This document shows positions 22,502-35,088 of a stretch of 64,000 nucleotides of DNA, piece after piece. The stretch comes from Neostapfia colusana (Eukaryota; Streptophyta; Magnoliopsida; Poales; Poaceae), in NCBI GenBank assembly GCA_030760725.1, contig JASWHV010000008.1:44340057-44404056 (forward strand). Reading direction: 5' to 3'. The notes beneath the pieces are model-generated. The model had not been told where the DNA came from. It searched no databases and was given only the letters and a program-made list of their open reading frames with translations. How positions within the stretch are numbered: position 1 is the first letter of the stretch; each line of letters opens with the position of its first letter. A program made the position numbers and the translations under genes.

Positions 22502-25500
22502 TGTAAAGGTCCCAAATATATGAATACAAAGAAACTTGAGTTTGCACAAACATTGGTATCATATGTATGAAAAATGGGACTGGTTTAAACTTTTTCACAC
22601 ATGCGATAATAGATGAGAGTTCTTTCTAAACAAACTTAGGGTTACTTACATGCTTGGACCCTAGGTGGACTAAACCCACAGATTTGAAGTCTCAGGTGCA
22701 TTGGAAGGGTTTTAAAATCAGATTTTGAACTAAATGTTCAACTCAAATGAGGGGGCACACAATGGTAATTCAAACTGTTGTGTTCAAACTCTTGTTTGCA
22801 GCAGCTAACACAAGAATCAGATTCCATATTTTGATTCCTTAGGTCCAAATTAGTGGGTAGGAAATATTTCATTAATTTTTGAAAGGGTTTGCTATCCATT
22901 TTCCAAAAAAGGACTTAAATGTGCAAAGAATTCAAATACACATTTGAATTTGGATGAAATCTGACCAACTCTCCAGATGCAGCTCAAATTTCAACTCCAA
23001 ACATTTGAATTTGTCAGTTGCCAAATATTGGAGATCTTTTGAGGGATAAGAGGGAGCTGTGGTGGGACCCACAAGTCATTGAGGGAGATAAATTGCAAAA
23101 GATCTTCATTTTCAGTGCAGAGTCTTTGTTTCTCCTCTCTCCCTCGGGAAAAGCCGAAGCTTCACTTCTCGACACCGAGCCACGCCGAGAACCAACTCTT
23201 CTCTGCCGTGTACATGCGCTGGCTAGCTGCTTCCCCCCCCCCCCCCCCCTTCTTATCACCTCAGCCCGTGCTTCTTTTGCTGACAACACCCAGAACCGGC
23301 TCAGCTTCATTGGTCCATGCGCTGGAACCTCACAGCAGCTGCCGCCATCCCGTTGTTCGTTCGAGCGCACAAAAGCTCGCGTGAAAACCTCAGTTGGGCA
23401 GCAAAACCGAATCACCGCAACAACCACAGCCTCCTCGGACCACAAACGAGAGAGCTCGGCCTTAACAGCACCGTGCTCACCGAGTTTCCACGGAGGCCGA
23501 AACGCAACTGAACGGAGGTCACACGTGGACAGCTTTGCAGAGAGCTTCTCATGCCCGAGAAAGAGCATCCTCGGACGCGCTAGGACCCTGTGGTGCTCAT
23601 GTCCGAAGCTCAAGCCATGACATGAACTACCGAGCGCGAATTCGAGAAAATTTCTCCGGCAGGCACAAACCGACCTTGCGGCACGGTAACTTCAAACCGA
23701 CCTCTATTCTCGTTCTAAGGTCACCAAACCTTGCACATGGGACCGCAAGTAGTCGGCGATCATTTGCTCTTCACAACCCTAGCTGGGAAACACACGTAGA
23801 CCGCACAAAATCTAGGTTTTCCGAGCTCAAAAGTGGAGGAGGTCTCTGGTGCACGGTGAGACACCATTAGCCGCCAGTTCCGAGCAGTTTTGAGGTTAGG
23901 TCGAGCATCCTCGTGGTTCACTGGTGTTGTAGCGCTGTTTCACCAAGCTTTTGGCGGGCTAGGATGGCTGGCCAACGCTACTGAAGGTGAGCCGAGCTGC
24001 CGCACCGTCACCGCCTGGGTTACAGCCACCGCCGGTCGGGGAAAGTTGTTCCATCGTGTTCAGCGTGTGGTTTTAGGCCCTACTGGCGAGGGAGAGCTCG
24101 GGAGATGGCCGGACATCGGAGTTCAGTGCCCCTCCAGCGAGCCCAGCGGCGCGCGGGCGCGGGAGTCCGGAGGTAGACGACGATGTGGTCGGGCTCGCAC
24201 GTCAGCTGCTCAGTGAATAGGGTGTAGGATTTTCTGTTGCACGGGATCGGTTTGTGACAACGTGGGAGAGACCCTGTGGCCCCGTGTGGTTTAACCGAGG
24301 AGGTGACACGTGGTAGCCGGACCCACTGTCAGAGATTTGAACTTTTCCCGGTTAAATTGAATTCAAGAATTTCCCCAAACTTTAGAACCTCATAACTTTT
24401 GCTAGGAAGCTCAAATTTAGTGATTCAAATTGGGTTGGATTCAGGTTAGTAAACTCTATCCAAATATGCCACCCAATTTGTATGAAAGTCATTATTTAAT
24501 TCTGGAAAGTTCTTTAAAGATTTTCAGCAAAAGAATTTTAGAGGGAGTATGGTTCATCCAAAAATCTTAAAATTTTGCCAGAATATTATTTACGATGTTA
24601 GTGAACTCCTGTAAAAATGTCAGCTAATTTGGAGTTTATTTGATTAGGGGAATTCAGATTTGAAGTTGCTGGGTTCAATTGGACACAGAAACATTTTCAG
24701 AGAATTTCCAAAACAAGGAAATTCAGATCTGGGTAATACTTAGCTCCAAAAATCCTAGGAAAATTCATGAAGGTCCTATGAACTATAATTGAAATTTTAG
24801 TTCACTAAGTTTGGCATGAACATATGAGTTACTTCAGAATTAATTCTTTTTTTCTTAATTTCTTAGAGAAATGTTCTGAACAAACCACTCAATGAAAAGT
24901 GCTAATTTTGGTCCATATAATTTTCTTGTGACAAGGAACTCACACGAAAATTTCAGCTCCATTGGAGCTCTAGATCACCCCTGTTCGGTTTAACCTTTTA
25001 AAGTGATCAACATAGAAGAGGGGGAAGACACTTAGCACTCAATCATGTTGCATAAACCCAAACCCAAACCCGTAACACCAGTGTCATTTTAAATTCTTAA
25101 ACAGAGTTCCAGATTTTAAACTTGCCATTAGAACTTGTTAACAAAATCTTTACAATTAAATCCATATGCATATTCATTACGTGTAGCATCTACATGAAGA
25201 ATTTGAAGCAATTAGAGTTGAGATCAAAGAAGGAGGGAAGCGAGTGATCAAGCCTCAAGTGGTCTTCACTAACTAACCCTTATATATAAGTTCCCTGCAA
25301 AACAAAGGCAACCCCGGTTTGCATCAAAATTTACAAGTTTTTATTTGTATTCACTTTATATTGTCTAGCATTTTATTTATTGCATTAAGTCTAGATGGTA
25401 TGAAACTCCAAATGCATGACCCAGAAAACCCTAGAGTATAATGTAGAGTAGGTTATCAATTGATTATAACTGCTGGTCTCAAATTAACAAAAGTGGATTC

Positions 25501-26823
25501 AAAGAGTCATAACTCGAGTAGGCAGTTCCTACTCGTGAACCGGGATTAAGGGGGATCAATCGGAAGAGTTGGGAATTGATCCTCATAGTTGGGAATGGAG
25601 ACCGGGCAGTGGATGGAAGGCTCAAGGACGTGGTCCTGTGAACCTAGTCTATGTCTGAGTCGATTAAGGCCCATTCTCATATGCGGCCCCGCTGGACAAG
25701 TTTGAGATGTGTACTGGATGCATACTGGCTATATGCTGAAAGGATAGAGAAGTCGGCTCTACGAGGGTTTGCCATAGTTATACTGCTGAAAGGATAGAGA
25801 AGTCGGCTCTACGAGGGTTCACTGTAGTGAGTCTTAATCCAAGTCGGTGGGACCGGTTCGGCATTTGGGTGTCGTGTGAAAGGTTGCCACATACGGCGTT
25901 GAGGGGATCGGTTGATCACCGGTCTCAGACGGGCGTATGTGTTGTGTAAGCCGGGTGTTTTTGATTGCAATCACCGTCGCTCGCGGTAGTGAGCATACTT
26001 GTACACTGAGTCGTGACGTAGTAATAAACTGGGAAAAATTTAATATGCTTCATGAGAATCCTCATAATGGAGATGAGGAATGATCAACACTTTCACTAAA
26101 TTTATTTTCCACCTTGGGCTAGTAGCGTCGAGGCAAAGCGTTTCTTGTTTGACTGTGGAGTCTCGACGTTGATGGCGCAAGGTCTGTATGGGTCTAGGGT
26201 ACCTCACTAAAGTTACTTTCACCTCAGGCAAGTGACATCGAGATGAAGCATTTCTTGTTTGATTGTGGAATCTTGATGTAAATTGTGCGAGGGCTATAAA
26301 AGTTTGCTTAAAACTTGAAGTAAGGACTCTCCTTTAGCTCAAGTTCATCTTTTGTACAAACTTCTATATTCAGCCCTCTATTTTCAGCATGTAGAGTTTC
26401 ATGACTAGGGTGACGGTTAAGTCTTGCTGAGCTTCATGCTCACGGATTCTGCATGAGTTGTTTTGCAGGTAACAACACTACGCTGATATGTACGGTTGTC
26501 TGATGAGACTCGGAACTCTCCGAGTGACGAACTCATGGCAACCCCTGCCGCTGCTATTGTGATCGTGTTGCTTGTGAGAAGAGTCTGCGGGCTGTACATC
26601 TTCTTTGTTGCTTAGCATAGATATGTGACGTGAGTTGTATTAGTATTCTGCTGTAGATTATTTTGAGAAGTATTTGTAAAAGTTTACACTTTGTAAGCTT
26701 CCACTTGATTTATGTAAAATGATGCTTTATTATGTGTGCTGTTGGGTGCCGCATCGCACGACACCACCCAATGCGATTCCCAGGCGAGCGGCACGGCCCC
26801 GTGATCGGGTCCGGGCCCTCACA
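22502..26823 (+). mobile_element. LTR-alpha, solo gypsy LTR, copy 3
   Basis: 4322 bp, with GTTCA at 22497-22501 and 26824-26828. It carries a deletion of about 64 bp just before the first 35-bp repeat (25734/25735). The C-run at 23233-23249 is 17 long, against 10 and 11 in the other copies. Confidence 0.88.
26124..26279 (+). ncRNA. Loop-motif hairpin pair in LTR-alpha, copy 3
   Basis: Same as copy 2, including the G-U pair in hairpin 2. Confidence 0.58.
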
Positions 26824-28299
26824 GTTCAACCATGACAAAAGTGGTATATATTATAGAGAAACAAGTTATGAAGACACGACAACAAGAATCAAACGAGGGT
26901 CAATCTGTTCTACTCGAGTAAAAACCAGATCGGCAACACTGCAAAGAAACTTGTGTAGTTCAAAAACTACAAATCCAATGACCTTTAAATGTTCACAGAT
27001 GATACATAATCAACAAGTTGTGAAGACAACCCAAAAAGAATCAAGTAAATTGGATCTATAAAACTCGGGTTACGATCAAAACACCGAAGCACTGTCATGC
27101 TGTCCAGAAACTCGACGAGAAAGACTTGACAAAAACAAGTCGGACGAACAAGGCACCAAAACTACCCTAAACTTCGAAGGTTATTGATCAAAACTCAAGA
27201 GAAGCAGCCACAAGTCGTGCTCTCCACGAGCCTTGGCCTCCCTTGCTTATATAACCAGCATAAGGCCAACCCAATTCAAACTAGAACTCCTACTCCTACT
27301 TGGATTCAAACTGTAACTTTCCAATACTGCTTAAGACTCTTCTATACGCAGATAGAAGAAATCTTAAGACTTCCAAACACCTTAGGAACATTCCAAACAT
27401 TCCTAAAACAACTCAACTTTGTGTCCCACATGAAATCCTATCATAACCAACTCAAATCTTTCCATATTTGAGCCATAACCAACTCAGCCGCAGCCTGAGT
27501 CCATAATCCAGCCGGTTGGACCTTTCCTACCAATTCTTTACGTCCACATCTCTTCATCACGCCTTGGAACCATGTTTCCACGTGCATGCACTCCTTGCAC
27601 ACGTGCGAACACCTTACAACGACGTCCACGGTACCTTCATATGCATTGTTCTTGATCCAAACATGCGGCGCGACCTCCCGATCAACTCAACCACAATTCC
27701 TCCCGAACTTGGTTGTTGAACCTCATCTTCTCCCTAAGACTAGTTCAATGGATCCCGTCACCAGCCATATCTTGAACTCAAGCAACAACTGCACATGAAT
27801 AAACAACCAATACTTTCAAGCACAAGTCCGCGACTTGACTCACTTTAGTACCGAAAACCACAACACCTTACGTGAACACCTCACATAAGCATGTTGCAAA
27901 CCATAGCAAAATGTTAACCACCATAAACAGCCATAACACTTCAAAAACTTAGTAAAAGAATACTAAGCAAACTTTCCATAGATGTAAAGCAAGTTCGAAA
28001 CATTTGCACAGTAAAAACAGAATCATTGCGATTTAGCTCCGGACCTTGCCAACGCTAACCGGACCTTGAGCCGGAGCTTACCAAAGCTAGCAGAACCTAG
28101 CAACGGAACTTACCAAAGCTAGTCGGACCTACCGCTAGAGCTAACCAAACACATGTCGGACCTAGCCATAGCATGTCGGACCTTATGTCAGATCTTGTCA
28201 GAGCTTGGACTTAGAGTCGAACCTTGACAAAAAGAGTGTTTTGGCAGAATTCAAAACTGTTATCATCATAGCCAATGTATTCAGCACACATAGGTCTCA

Positions 28300-29167
28300 C
28301 AGGACGATAGGACCGGTTCAACATTTGGCTGACGGATGAAAGGTGGTTGCGTACGATGTCCGTGATGGTTTCTGTAGGCAACATCGAGTACGGGCGTATG
28401 TGACGGGTTGTTCGGGTAACCCTGCAGGTGTAAATCGACTATAATCGCTGTCCCTCACAGTCAGTGGGTACCACTTGTTCACTGTACCGTGACGTAGAAA
28501 GAAAAGGTTAGATACATGTTAAAATTTTGCTGATTTGAAGGATGGACCTTCATTGCTAGTGAAGTGCTGTAGTTTAGAGCTAATTAAAGTTCTTATCAAC
28601 CTTGGGCAAAGCAATTTGAGAGAAATGCATTTCTTATTTTGATTGCGGCTCTCTTATGTTCCTTAGCGTGAGGTTCTCCACAACTTGCTGCTAAAACTTG
28701 AAAGTAAGGTTCAACTACTTAGGTGAGTCCTTTGCAACTTATTTTCCTATTTACCCTGTAATCCATTATGTAGAAGTTTCGTGTATAGGAAAGACGGGTC
28801 AGACTTTCTGAGCCATCGTACTCACTGCTTGTGGTTGAAGCTTTTGCAGGGTGTTAAGAGGAGGAGACTCCCGAGGAGGAGACGCAACCCCAAGAGGGAA
28901 ACCCCGTCGAGTGGGAGTTGTGCAAGCTGCCGTGTTAGTGTGCGTGTGTGCTAGCGGGGACACGTTCACGGGCTGAACATGAACTCGGTGCGTAGTCTAC
29001 GCCTGTGAGTGTAGACTGAACATATTTTGTCGTAAAAATGTTCATAAACTCTTTTATTCAATAAAACTTTGCTTCCTCTTTGTATCTTTTTATTATGTTA
29101 TCCGGTGTTGTGCAACGCAGCACGCCTCAGCGTTATCCTGGCTCGACGAGGCCGTGAGGCCCTCGCA
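28300..29167 (+). mobile_element. LTR-beta right half, copy 3 / unit A
   Basis: Homologous to 7464-8331. Private changes include TGTGCAAGC near 28920. It ends at 29167. Confidence 0.75.
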
Positions 29168-30192
29168 AGAAAGTGGCCGTGGCCCTCTGTCCACGGTGAC
29201 CCGAGATGAATTCCACCGTGTGCACCTCGGTTATTGGCGCCTACCTTCGAATCGTGATCAACACGAGCTAGAAACTTTGTAGTTGTGGTGGTAGCACGGG
29301 AGAACACGAGTGGGCGATGCTTTTTGCTGTAGAAAGCTCGAGCAACCGAGCTAAGTCGGCTGTAGTAATCGGGAGACCGAAAGCGGCGGCTGTGTTCTTC
29401 TCGGGAGAAAGCAGAGAACGTGCACGAGTGAGAGAATGTGAAGGAGTTTTGTTTCACTCGATGTGTGGTGATCAGACGGAGCAAAAGATCATGCCAGCAG
29501 CAACAGGAGGTGGCACCAGAGATCATCAGGCGAGGTCGGCTTCCGGGAGCTGTCGCATGCGTGTGCACCCGAGAGGAAAACAGAGGTGGTTTCCCTGTGG
29601 TGTGGCTGACAAATGGGGTTCACCCCCCTTCATTTGATTTTTCTCCGCTATGCTTTGAGATTCCCACACAAGCGTTATCCGGTTCTCACCAAATTTAAAG
29701 GGTAGGCTAAACCAAATGTGTAGATCTCAAACATGAACTTGGATTTTGAAATTGAGTTGGTTTGGTTCAGTTTTCAAATTCAAATTTGAAATTGAACTCT
29801 CCCTCACTTATTCATTGGAATAAATAGTATATGAAACCTAAACTTCTCCAAATTTGAAACATATGCTCTTGAATATATGAGGAATGCACCGGTGATCTCA
29901 CATAGAGGCCGCTGGACAAACTGAACATGAATCCTTTGAAAAGATTCATAATGGTGTTCAAATTTTTCCCTCAATCCTCTACATATTGAGTATGTGCACA
30001 TGAGTACTATTTTAGGGAGTAAAGACTTTTCCCTAGGTTAACATGTGTTGAGCATGGGCTAGAGAAAAGTTTTACTCCCTCACATGTCCATTTGTGTGTT
30101 CGTCATTTTATGTGACACAAATATAGCCTTTCTTCGCCTTAACTTTGTTTTATAAGTTGAAATCAAACTTTATAAAAGTCAGGGCTGTTACA
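29168..30192 (-). mobile_element. LTR-epsilon fragment, copy 3 / unit A
   Basis: Same fragment; the minus-strand start TGTAACAGCCC is at 30192. No gene is recognised. Confidence 0.5.
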
Positions 30193-31598
30193 TGACATGA
30201 GATGCCGTCGCCGGAATAGCCGGATCACTTTGCAAAATTTGTGCTACACAAAACACAACTCATCACCTAGCTTAGAGAACTAATTCTAGACATCCGTGCG
30301 AGTCTATAGGATCAGAAACGTTTGGTAACCATCGGGTATAGCAACTGTACTTCGAGTTTGCTAGTATTTCCGATTTCCGACCTAGGGCGCACGGTGACAT
30401 ACTAGTTGGAGCCGTTTCCGAGCTCATTTGAGTTCATGACGACCTTCCCTAGGATGCACTGATGCTCTACGACCTTTTGCTCAATCATTTGGGTGCTAGG
30501 AAGCCCGGCCGACACGGCCGAAGTTCTTTCGAAGCCGCCGCTCGACGCCGGCCATGTTCCGGTTGTTGTCATGTCGAGCTAAAGCCAGCACTGTGTTCCC
30601 TGTGCAGTATTAGGAAGAGGCGGCAAAAATCTTGGAGTTTGGTGTACGGCAGAGCCCCTCCGGCAAGCACTCCGGCGAGGGGGCGGCTTTGCCGATCGCG
30701 GGAAGGCGGGAGGTTGAAGCAGCCCCTGGCCCCACGCGTCAGCGAGTCGAAATTTAAAGCGGGGATCTATTACGGCTCCGGATTGTTTGTGGCTGCGCGT
30801 GTATAACTCTATGGCCCCATTTGTCAGCCGCTGAGGAGCCGACACGTAGCCCCGGTCCAACGCGCAGCAATTTAAACTTTTTTCCGATTTTCAGTTTCGA
30901 GTTCAAACTTCAAACCCACATAACTTTGGCTAGGAAATTCCAAATCGAGTGAACCAAAATTTGTTGGATTCAGCTCTCTGAGTACTTTCTAACAACTCAA
31001 GTTTCACTTAATGAAAATCCTTATTTCTTTAGAATTAATTCTTCAAAATTTAAAATGTTTAGAATTTTAACTGGAGGACCCCTTAGTGAAAAATTCTGAA
31101 ATATTTCCAGGATGTTCATCATAATATCCCTGATCTACCATACAAATTTCAGATCCATTTGAGCTTATTTTATCCACCTAATGGTGTGATTAATAAAACT
31201 GTTCCAGAGAAAATGAAAAATGTCCAGAAACATTTTTCCAGATTTTCTCTGAACTTGTTTAGCTCATATCTTTGGCTAGGAATCTTCAAATTAGGTGAAA
31301 CCAATTCCATTAGAACCCTCCAAAAATATAGTTTCCATAAAGTCATGGCTTGCTCCATGAAAATCCTTAGAACACCCAAAGAGCTCCAATTAAATCCAAA
31401 TACAAATTTATTTGTGGAGGGCTCAAATGAGCTTTTCTGCAAATGAAATTTGGCCAAGTCTCTGTTTAGGTTTTATCCAAACCACTGTAAAAAAATTAGA
31501 GTCATTGGGCCTGTCTAGCAGTACCTATATTATTAGTAATATTAACTCTAAACTCACATGCATTTAAATTGATACATACATGTATTTGTTTCATGTAG

Positions 31599-32849
31599 TC
31601 GCTAAGGTTGAGGAGGAGCCAGAAGTCTTAGACTTCATAACTCCGGAGGAACAGCTATCCTACGACCAACAGCAGCAAGGAAAGCTCTGGTTTGCATTAG
31701 CCTTTTATTAAATTTTACTGTTTTGAGAACTTACTTTGAGTACCCACTTCATTTATGCATTAGAGTCTTGTTTGAAACCCAAATGCATAGCCAAGAAAAC
31801 CCTAGTTTGGGCTTAGGTTTTTAAACCTCGATTAGCTACTGCAATGCTAAGATAGTGTAGGATTCGGTACAAGTCGAGTAGTTGGAACTGCTCGCGAGAA
31901 TAGGCTAGAGGCACACTACTCGGGTAAAGATAGCAAATGGAACACATGGCAAGAAAAATGAGACCGAGCGGAGAGTAAGGGCAGCAGGACTTTGGGGTCT
32001 GGGTGCCATAGCTTTGTTTGTGTCGGTTGAGGAATGAGCCGTGTGCGGGCCTGTTGAACAAGCTAGAATAGTACCAAAGACCTACCGGATATATGGGAAC
32101 CAGGAAGCCGATGTAATTCGGGTAGCTAGGTGTTGAGGCATTGCTTGTCGTCGAGAGGGTAGGTTGAGAGTTCGAGGTGTAAATCGGCTGGCGGCACTGT
32201 GGATGCACGTGCAGAGACCTCTTGCTCAGGATGATAGGACGGGTTCAACATTTGGCTGACGGATGAAAGGTGGTTGCGTACGACGTCCGTGATGGTTTCC
32301 GTAGGCAACATCGAGTACGGGCGTACGTGACGGGTTATTCGGGTAAACCTGCAGGTGTAAATCGATTATAATTGCCGTCCCTCGCGGTCAGTGAGTACCA
32401 CTTGTTCACTGTACCGTGACGTAAAAAGAACAAGCTAGAATCATGTTTAAAAGTTGCTGATTGAAATCTATACCTTGGTTGCTAATGATTGATGTAGTTA
32501 AAAGCTAATTAAAGTTCTTTTCATCCTTGGGCAAAGCACATGAGAGAAATGTGTTTCTTGTTTGATTGCGGCTCTCTTATGTGTCTTAGCGTAAGGTTCT
32601 CCACAAATTGCTGCTAAAACTTGAAAGTAAAGTTTAACTATTTAGGTGTGTCCTTTGCAACTTACATTCCCATTTACAATGTAATCCAGCATGTAGAAAT
32701 TTCATGTATAGGAAAGAGGGGTGAGTCTTGCTGAGCCATCATGCTTACTGCTTGTGTTCGAAGCTTTTGCAGGGTGTTATGAGGAGGAGACTCACGAGGA
32801 GGAGACGTTAATGTGTGTCCATGCTAGAGGGAACACGTTAACGAGCTGA
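31599..32849 (+). pseudogene. Acidic two-exon micro-gene inside LTR-beta, unit A
   Basis: The first segment, 31599-31679, follows an acceptor-like TTTCATGTAG and reads AKVEEEPEVLDF then TPEEQLSYDQQQ. The second, 32773-32849, follows CTTTTGCAG and reads CYEEETHEEETLM with stop TGA at 32847. The phases match: the first ends after one base of a codon and the second supplies two. The donor position reads AAG/GAAAGC, which lacks GT or GC, so splicing in this copy is doubtful. The C-terminal tail EWESCT of the other LTR-beta has been lost. No upstream start exon could be fixed. It compares with 62413-63669 and 55518-56740. Function is unknown. Confidence 0.45.
32537..32583 (+). ncRNA. Loop-motif hairpin in LTR-beta, unit A
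   Basis: CACAT (32537-32541) pairs with ATGTG (32579-32583), and GAGAG (32542-32546) with CTCTC (32572-32576), leaving a two-base bulge. The loop contains TTTCTTGTTTGATTGCGG. The stem sequences differ from those of LTR-alpha and LTR-gamma but stay complementary. Confidence 0.6.
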
Positions 32850-33038
32850 ATGTGAACTCTGTCCTTAGTCCACGCCTGTGAGTGTGGACTGAATATTTTG
32901 TTGTAAACATGTCTACAAACTCTTTTATGTAATAAAACATTGCTTCTGCTTTGTACTTTTTACGTGTGTTATTCGGTGCTGTGTAATGCAGCACCCCTCA
33001 GCGTGATCCTGGCTCGTCGAGGCCATGAGGCCCTCCCA

Positions 33039-33709
33039 GGATTTGGTTTGTAAAGTGATCAAATTTGGGGAATTTGTTTGATTGAATTTGTGGCAAATAT
33101 GAACTGAAATTCAAATTGGATTTGAATTTAGCCAAAATAGCTCATGTCAAGATCAACTCCAAATGGAGTGGAAATTGGTGTGTGAGCTCACAAAAATGTG
33201 CTGAGTGTGAATATGAATCCCACTTTTGAATTCTTGGAGTGGAAGGAGTTTGAAGTTAAATTTAAGTTCAAACTAGCCTCTTTCTAATTATACCCGAAAA
33301 TACCTCAAAAGGTTTTGGATTTGGGTGAAATTCGGCATGAGCATTCCTAGCAAAGTTTAGGAGTTTTTCATATGCTCAGCCCCTATATGATGCATGTGGA
33401 AAATACCACTTTTGCATTTTGTGGGTTTATCTCCTAATGAGTTTCTTGATGGTGTTTACTTGCTCTTCAAATGTGTTCATAAGCTTTCCTCAAATGAGGT
33501 GTGTGTTGTGTGATGAACACTTTGAGCAAATGAAAAACATGGGCCCTTATACGGACCAACCCTCACACGGTGCTTGAGGGCTACCCATCCACTGAAGATC
33601 CAAACACAACCAAAGTACCAAAAGTTTTTCTTCATTTCACAAAGGGAGATCCAATATTCCCCGAAATGTACATGAGTGAAACAAAAACCCGAGGAGGAAT
33701 TCTAACTAC
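33039..33709. other. AT-rich stretch without a recognised gene, unit A
   Basis: This follows the end of LTR-beta and is rich in AAATT and TTTGAA words, as in the U3 of gypsy LTRs. It may be another LTR fragment on the minus strand, but no terminus was found. A 61-codon plus-strand frame at 33570-33755 has no recognisable domain. Copies: 40206-40876 and 47373-48043. Confidence 0.5.
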
Positions 33710-35088
33710 GAAGAGGGACCACTCATCGTCTGCTTCCTGTCCGCCTCATCCTTGACTGCCTCCCTTAGGATGAGCTCGGCCAAGGAGAGTGCAGCCAGAG
33801 CAACCACATCCCTAGCCCCTTCAGGATCCGCCGCCGGCTCACGAAAGCCACGAAGGAGATGAAGATTGAATACGGGGTAGTGAGACAGCACGGCCCCTAA
33901 CGCCACTCGATCGGGCCCCGTAGAAGACCCCGGCTTCCCCGACATTCCGTCGCTGACCATCCACCGCACCGAGCGCCTTGACCAGCCGATCGGAGAGCCC
34001 GACTCCGGACTGGTCGCCGAGCACCAGGTCACATATCGACCGCCCGACACCTCAGAAGCTGTCAAGCTCTGACTAAAGCACCAAAAAGCGCTGGTTGACT
34101 TGCCGAAGCCACGACTCCGGGGAGGTGACATCCTCCAATGTAGTGGCCAGCATTGGACCCAGCATCCGGTCACAAGTCGGCGCCACCAGGCGCTGAGCCT
34201 TCTCCAAAGATCGCTTCTCAGTAGAGAGATAGGCATGAAGACTCTCAACATCCCCTCCGAGCCTTAGCCAAATCTTTAGTGACGGTAATGCGCCCCTGTG
34301 TATATGCAACAAGACATACCCCAAAGATGTAAAGCTGGCGCGGATGCAGAAAGCTGAAAGATGAAAGAGAATAAGGGACCAACCCACGATTTGGTCCCTC
34401 GTCTTCTCCACAACAACCACGGCTTCCTGGATCTCCCGGCTGTAGGCTGACAACTGTTCCGTAGCCTGAGCCACGCCCCCTTGTGCGGTCTAGGCAACCG
34501 CATGAAGGGGGGCGAACTCTGTGAAAGACGACGCTGCTCCCTCGACCGCGGCCTTATTTTCCCGAGGCATTTCCTCCGCAATGCCCCAGGCCCTCTCGAG
34601 CTCCGCCCACACCTCTGCTAGCTCGGCCTCCACGTGGCAACGACGATCATTGCTATCACGAAGAAACCGGGAGTCCTCAGCAGCTCGGTGAAATAGCTCC
34701 TAGTGACAAAGTAGAGGCCCCTTGTTAGAACACAAGAATCTACGATGGAAAGGAAAGAAGAAAAAGGCTCACCAGACCGCTCGGAGCCACCTCCCGCAAT
34801 TGCTCGATCACGGCGTCTAGACGGTCGCGCTCCGCCAAGAGACTCGACTGGACGACAATGAGTTGGGAGTACAGGGAACCCAGGTCCCCTTCTCGCCCCT
34901 GATCATCCGGCCCTGAGACGCCACCGGCTTCGGCATCGGTGACTCCCACAACCGGGACCGGCAGGCGCTCCGACATCGGAGGTCGGGGAAAAACACCCAT
35001 AGCCACCACTTCACCTCCAGCGACAGCGGGGCCCGGGGAAAGCCGCCAAACAGTAGGCCGCGGCAGGCTTTTTCCTCACCAATTCAGT
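33710..35088 (-). pseudogene. Coiled-coil retroelement-type pseudogene, unit A (truncated)
   Basis: Read from 35088 leftward, this has broken frames with introns: 34740-35009 (helical: SLLAERDRLDAVIEQLREVA), then helical frames to 34073, then 33706-34251. Splice signals are visible, for example donor GTGAGC after the first frame and acceptor CACTAG before the second. The style (long Glu/Ala/Leu helices, several exons) resembles grass proteins annotated as Transposase_28 or 'putative gypsy type transposon'; that match is from memory and tentative. Units A and B share a TAG (GTCTAGGC at 34488-34495) that is a sense codon in unit C. The 5' end is cut by the array junction. Confidence 0.45.

Larger units (their letters stand above)
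22358..28299 (-). mobile_element. Copia 5' LTR, copy 3, split by LTR-alpha
   Basis: The inner edge is at 22358 and the primer-binding site at 22344-22355. It is interrupted by LTR-alpha at 22502-26823 and resumes at 26829. The left end of array 2 (27922) falls inside its U3 part. Confidence 0.75.
20170..30554. repeat. Tandem array 1, copy 3
   Basis: This is the last copy of array 1, 10385 bp. It is shorter mainly because of a deletion of about 64 bp within LTR-alpha near 25734, next to a short ATG repeat. Past 30554 it does not re-enter the copia internal sequence; it continues through the rest of LTR-beta, which marks the right edge of the array. Its final 2.6 kb (from 27922) is also the start of array 2. 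Confidence 0.92.
30193..33038 (+). mobile_element. LTR-beta, 5'-truncated gypsy LTR, unit A
   Basis: This is the most complete LTR-beta, 2846 bp. It begins beside LTR-epsilon inside the GC-rich leader, passes an AT-rich block (30870-31560) like those at 3430-4000 and 61690-62330, and ends AGGCCCTCCCA at 33038. It carries both exon-like segments of the acidic peptide and one loop-motif hairpin. The conserved blocks near 32100 (GGAAGCCGATGTAA), 32237 and 32375 are shared with LTR-alpha and LTR-gamma. The missing 5' end prevents a check for target duplications. Confidence 0.75.
27922..35088. repeat. Tandem array 2, unit A
   Basis: First unit of a 7167-bp direct repeat. Its left limit is set by the junction at 35089, where pseudogene sequence AATTCAGT is joined to CATAAACAGCC, matching 27922 onward. 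The three bases CAT are shared by both parents of the junction. From left to right it holds copia U3, the LTR-beta right half, LTR-epsilon, a longer LTR-beta, an AT-rich stretch and the coiled-coil pseudogene. Its left part differs from B and C at many sites up to 31689; its right part matches B against C. Confidence 0.93.

Noticed and set aside
33570..33755. A 61-codon frame identical in units A, B and C
   Set aside because: Identity reflects the recent triplication. There is no domain, and it overlaps the end of the minus-strand pseudogene.
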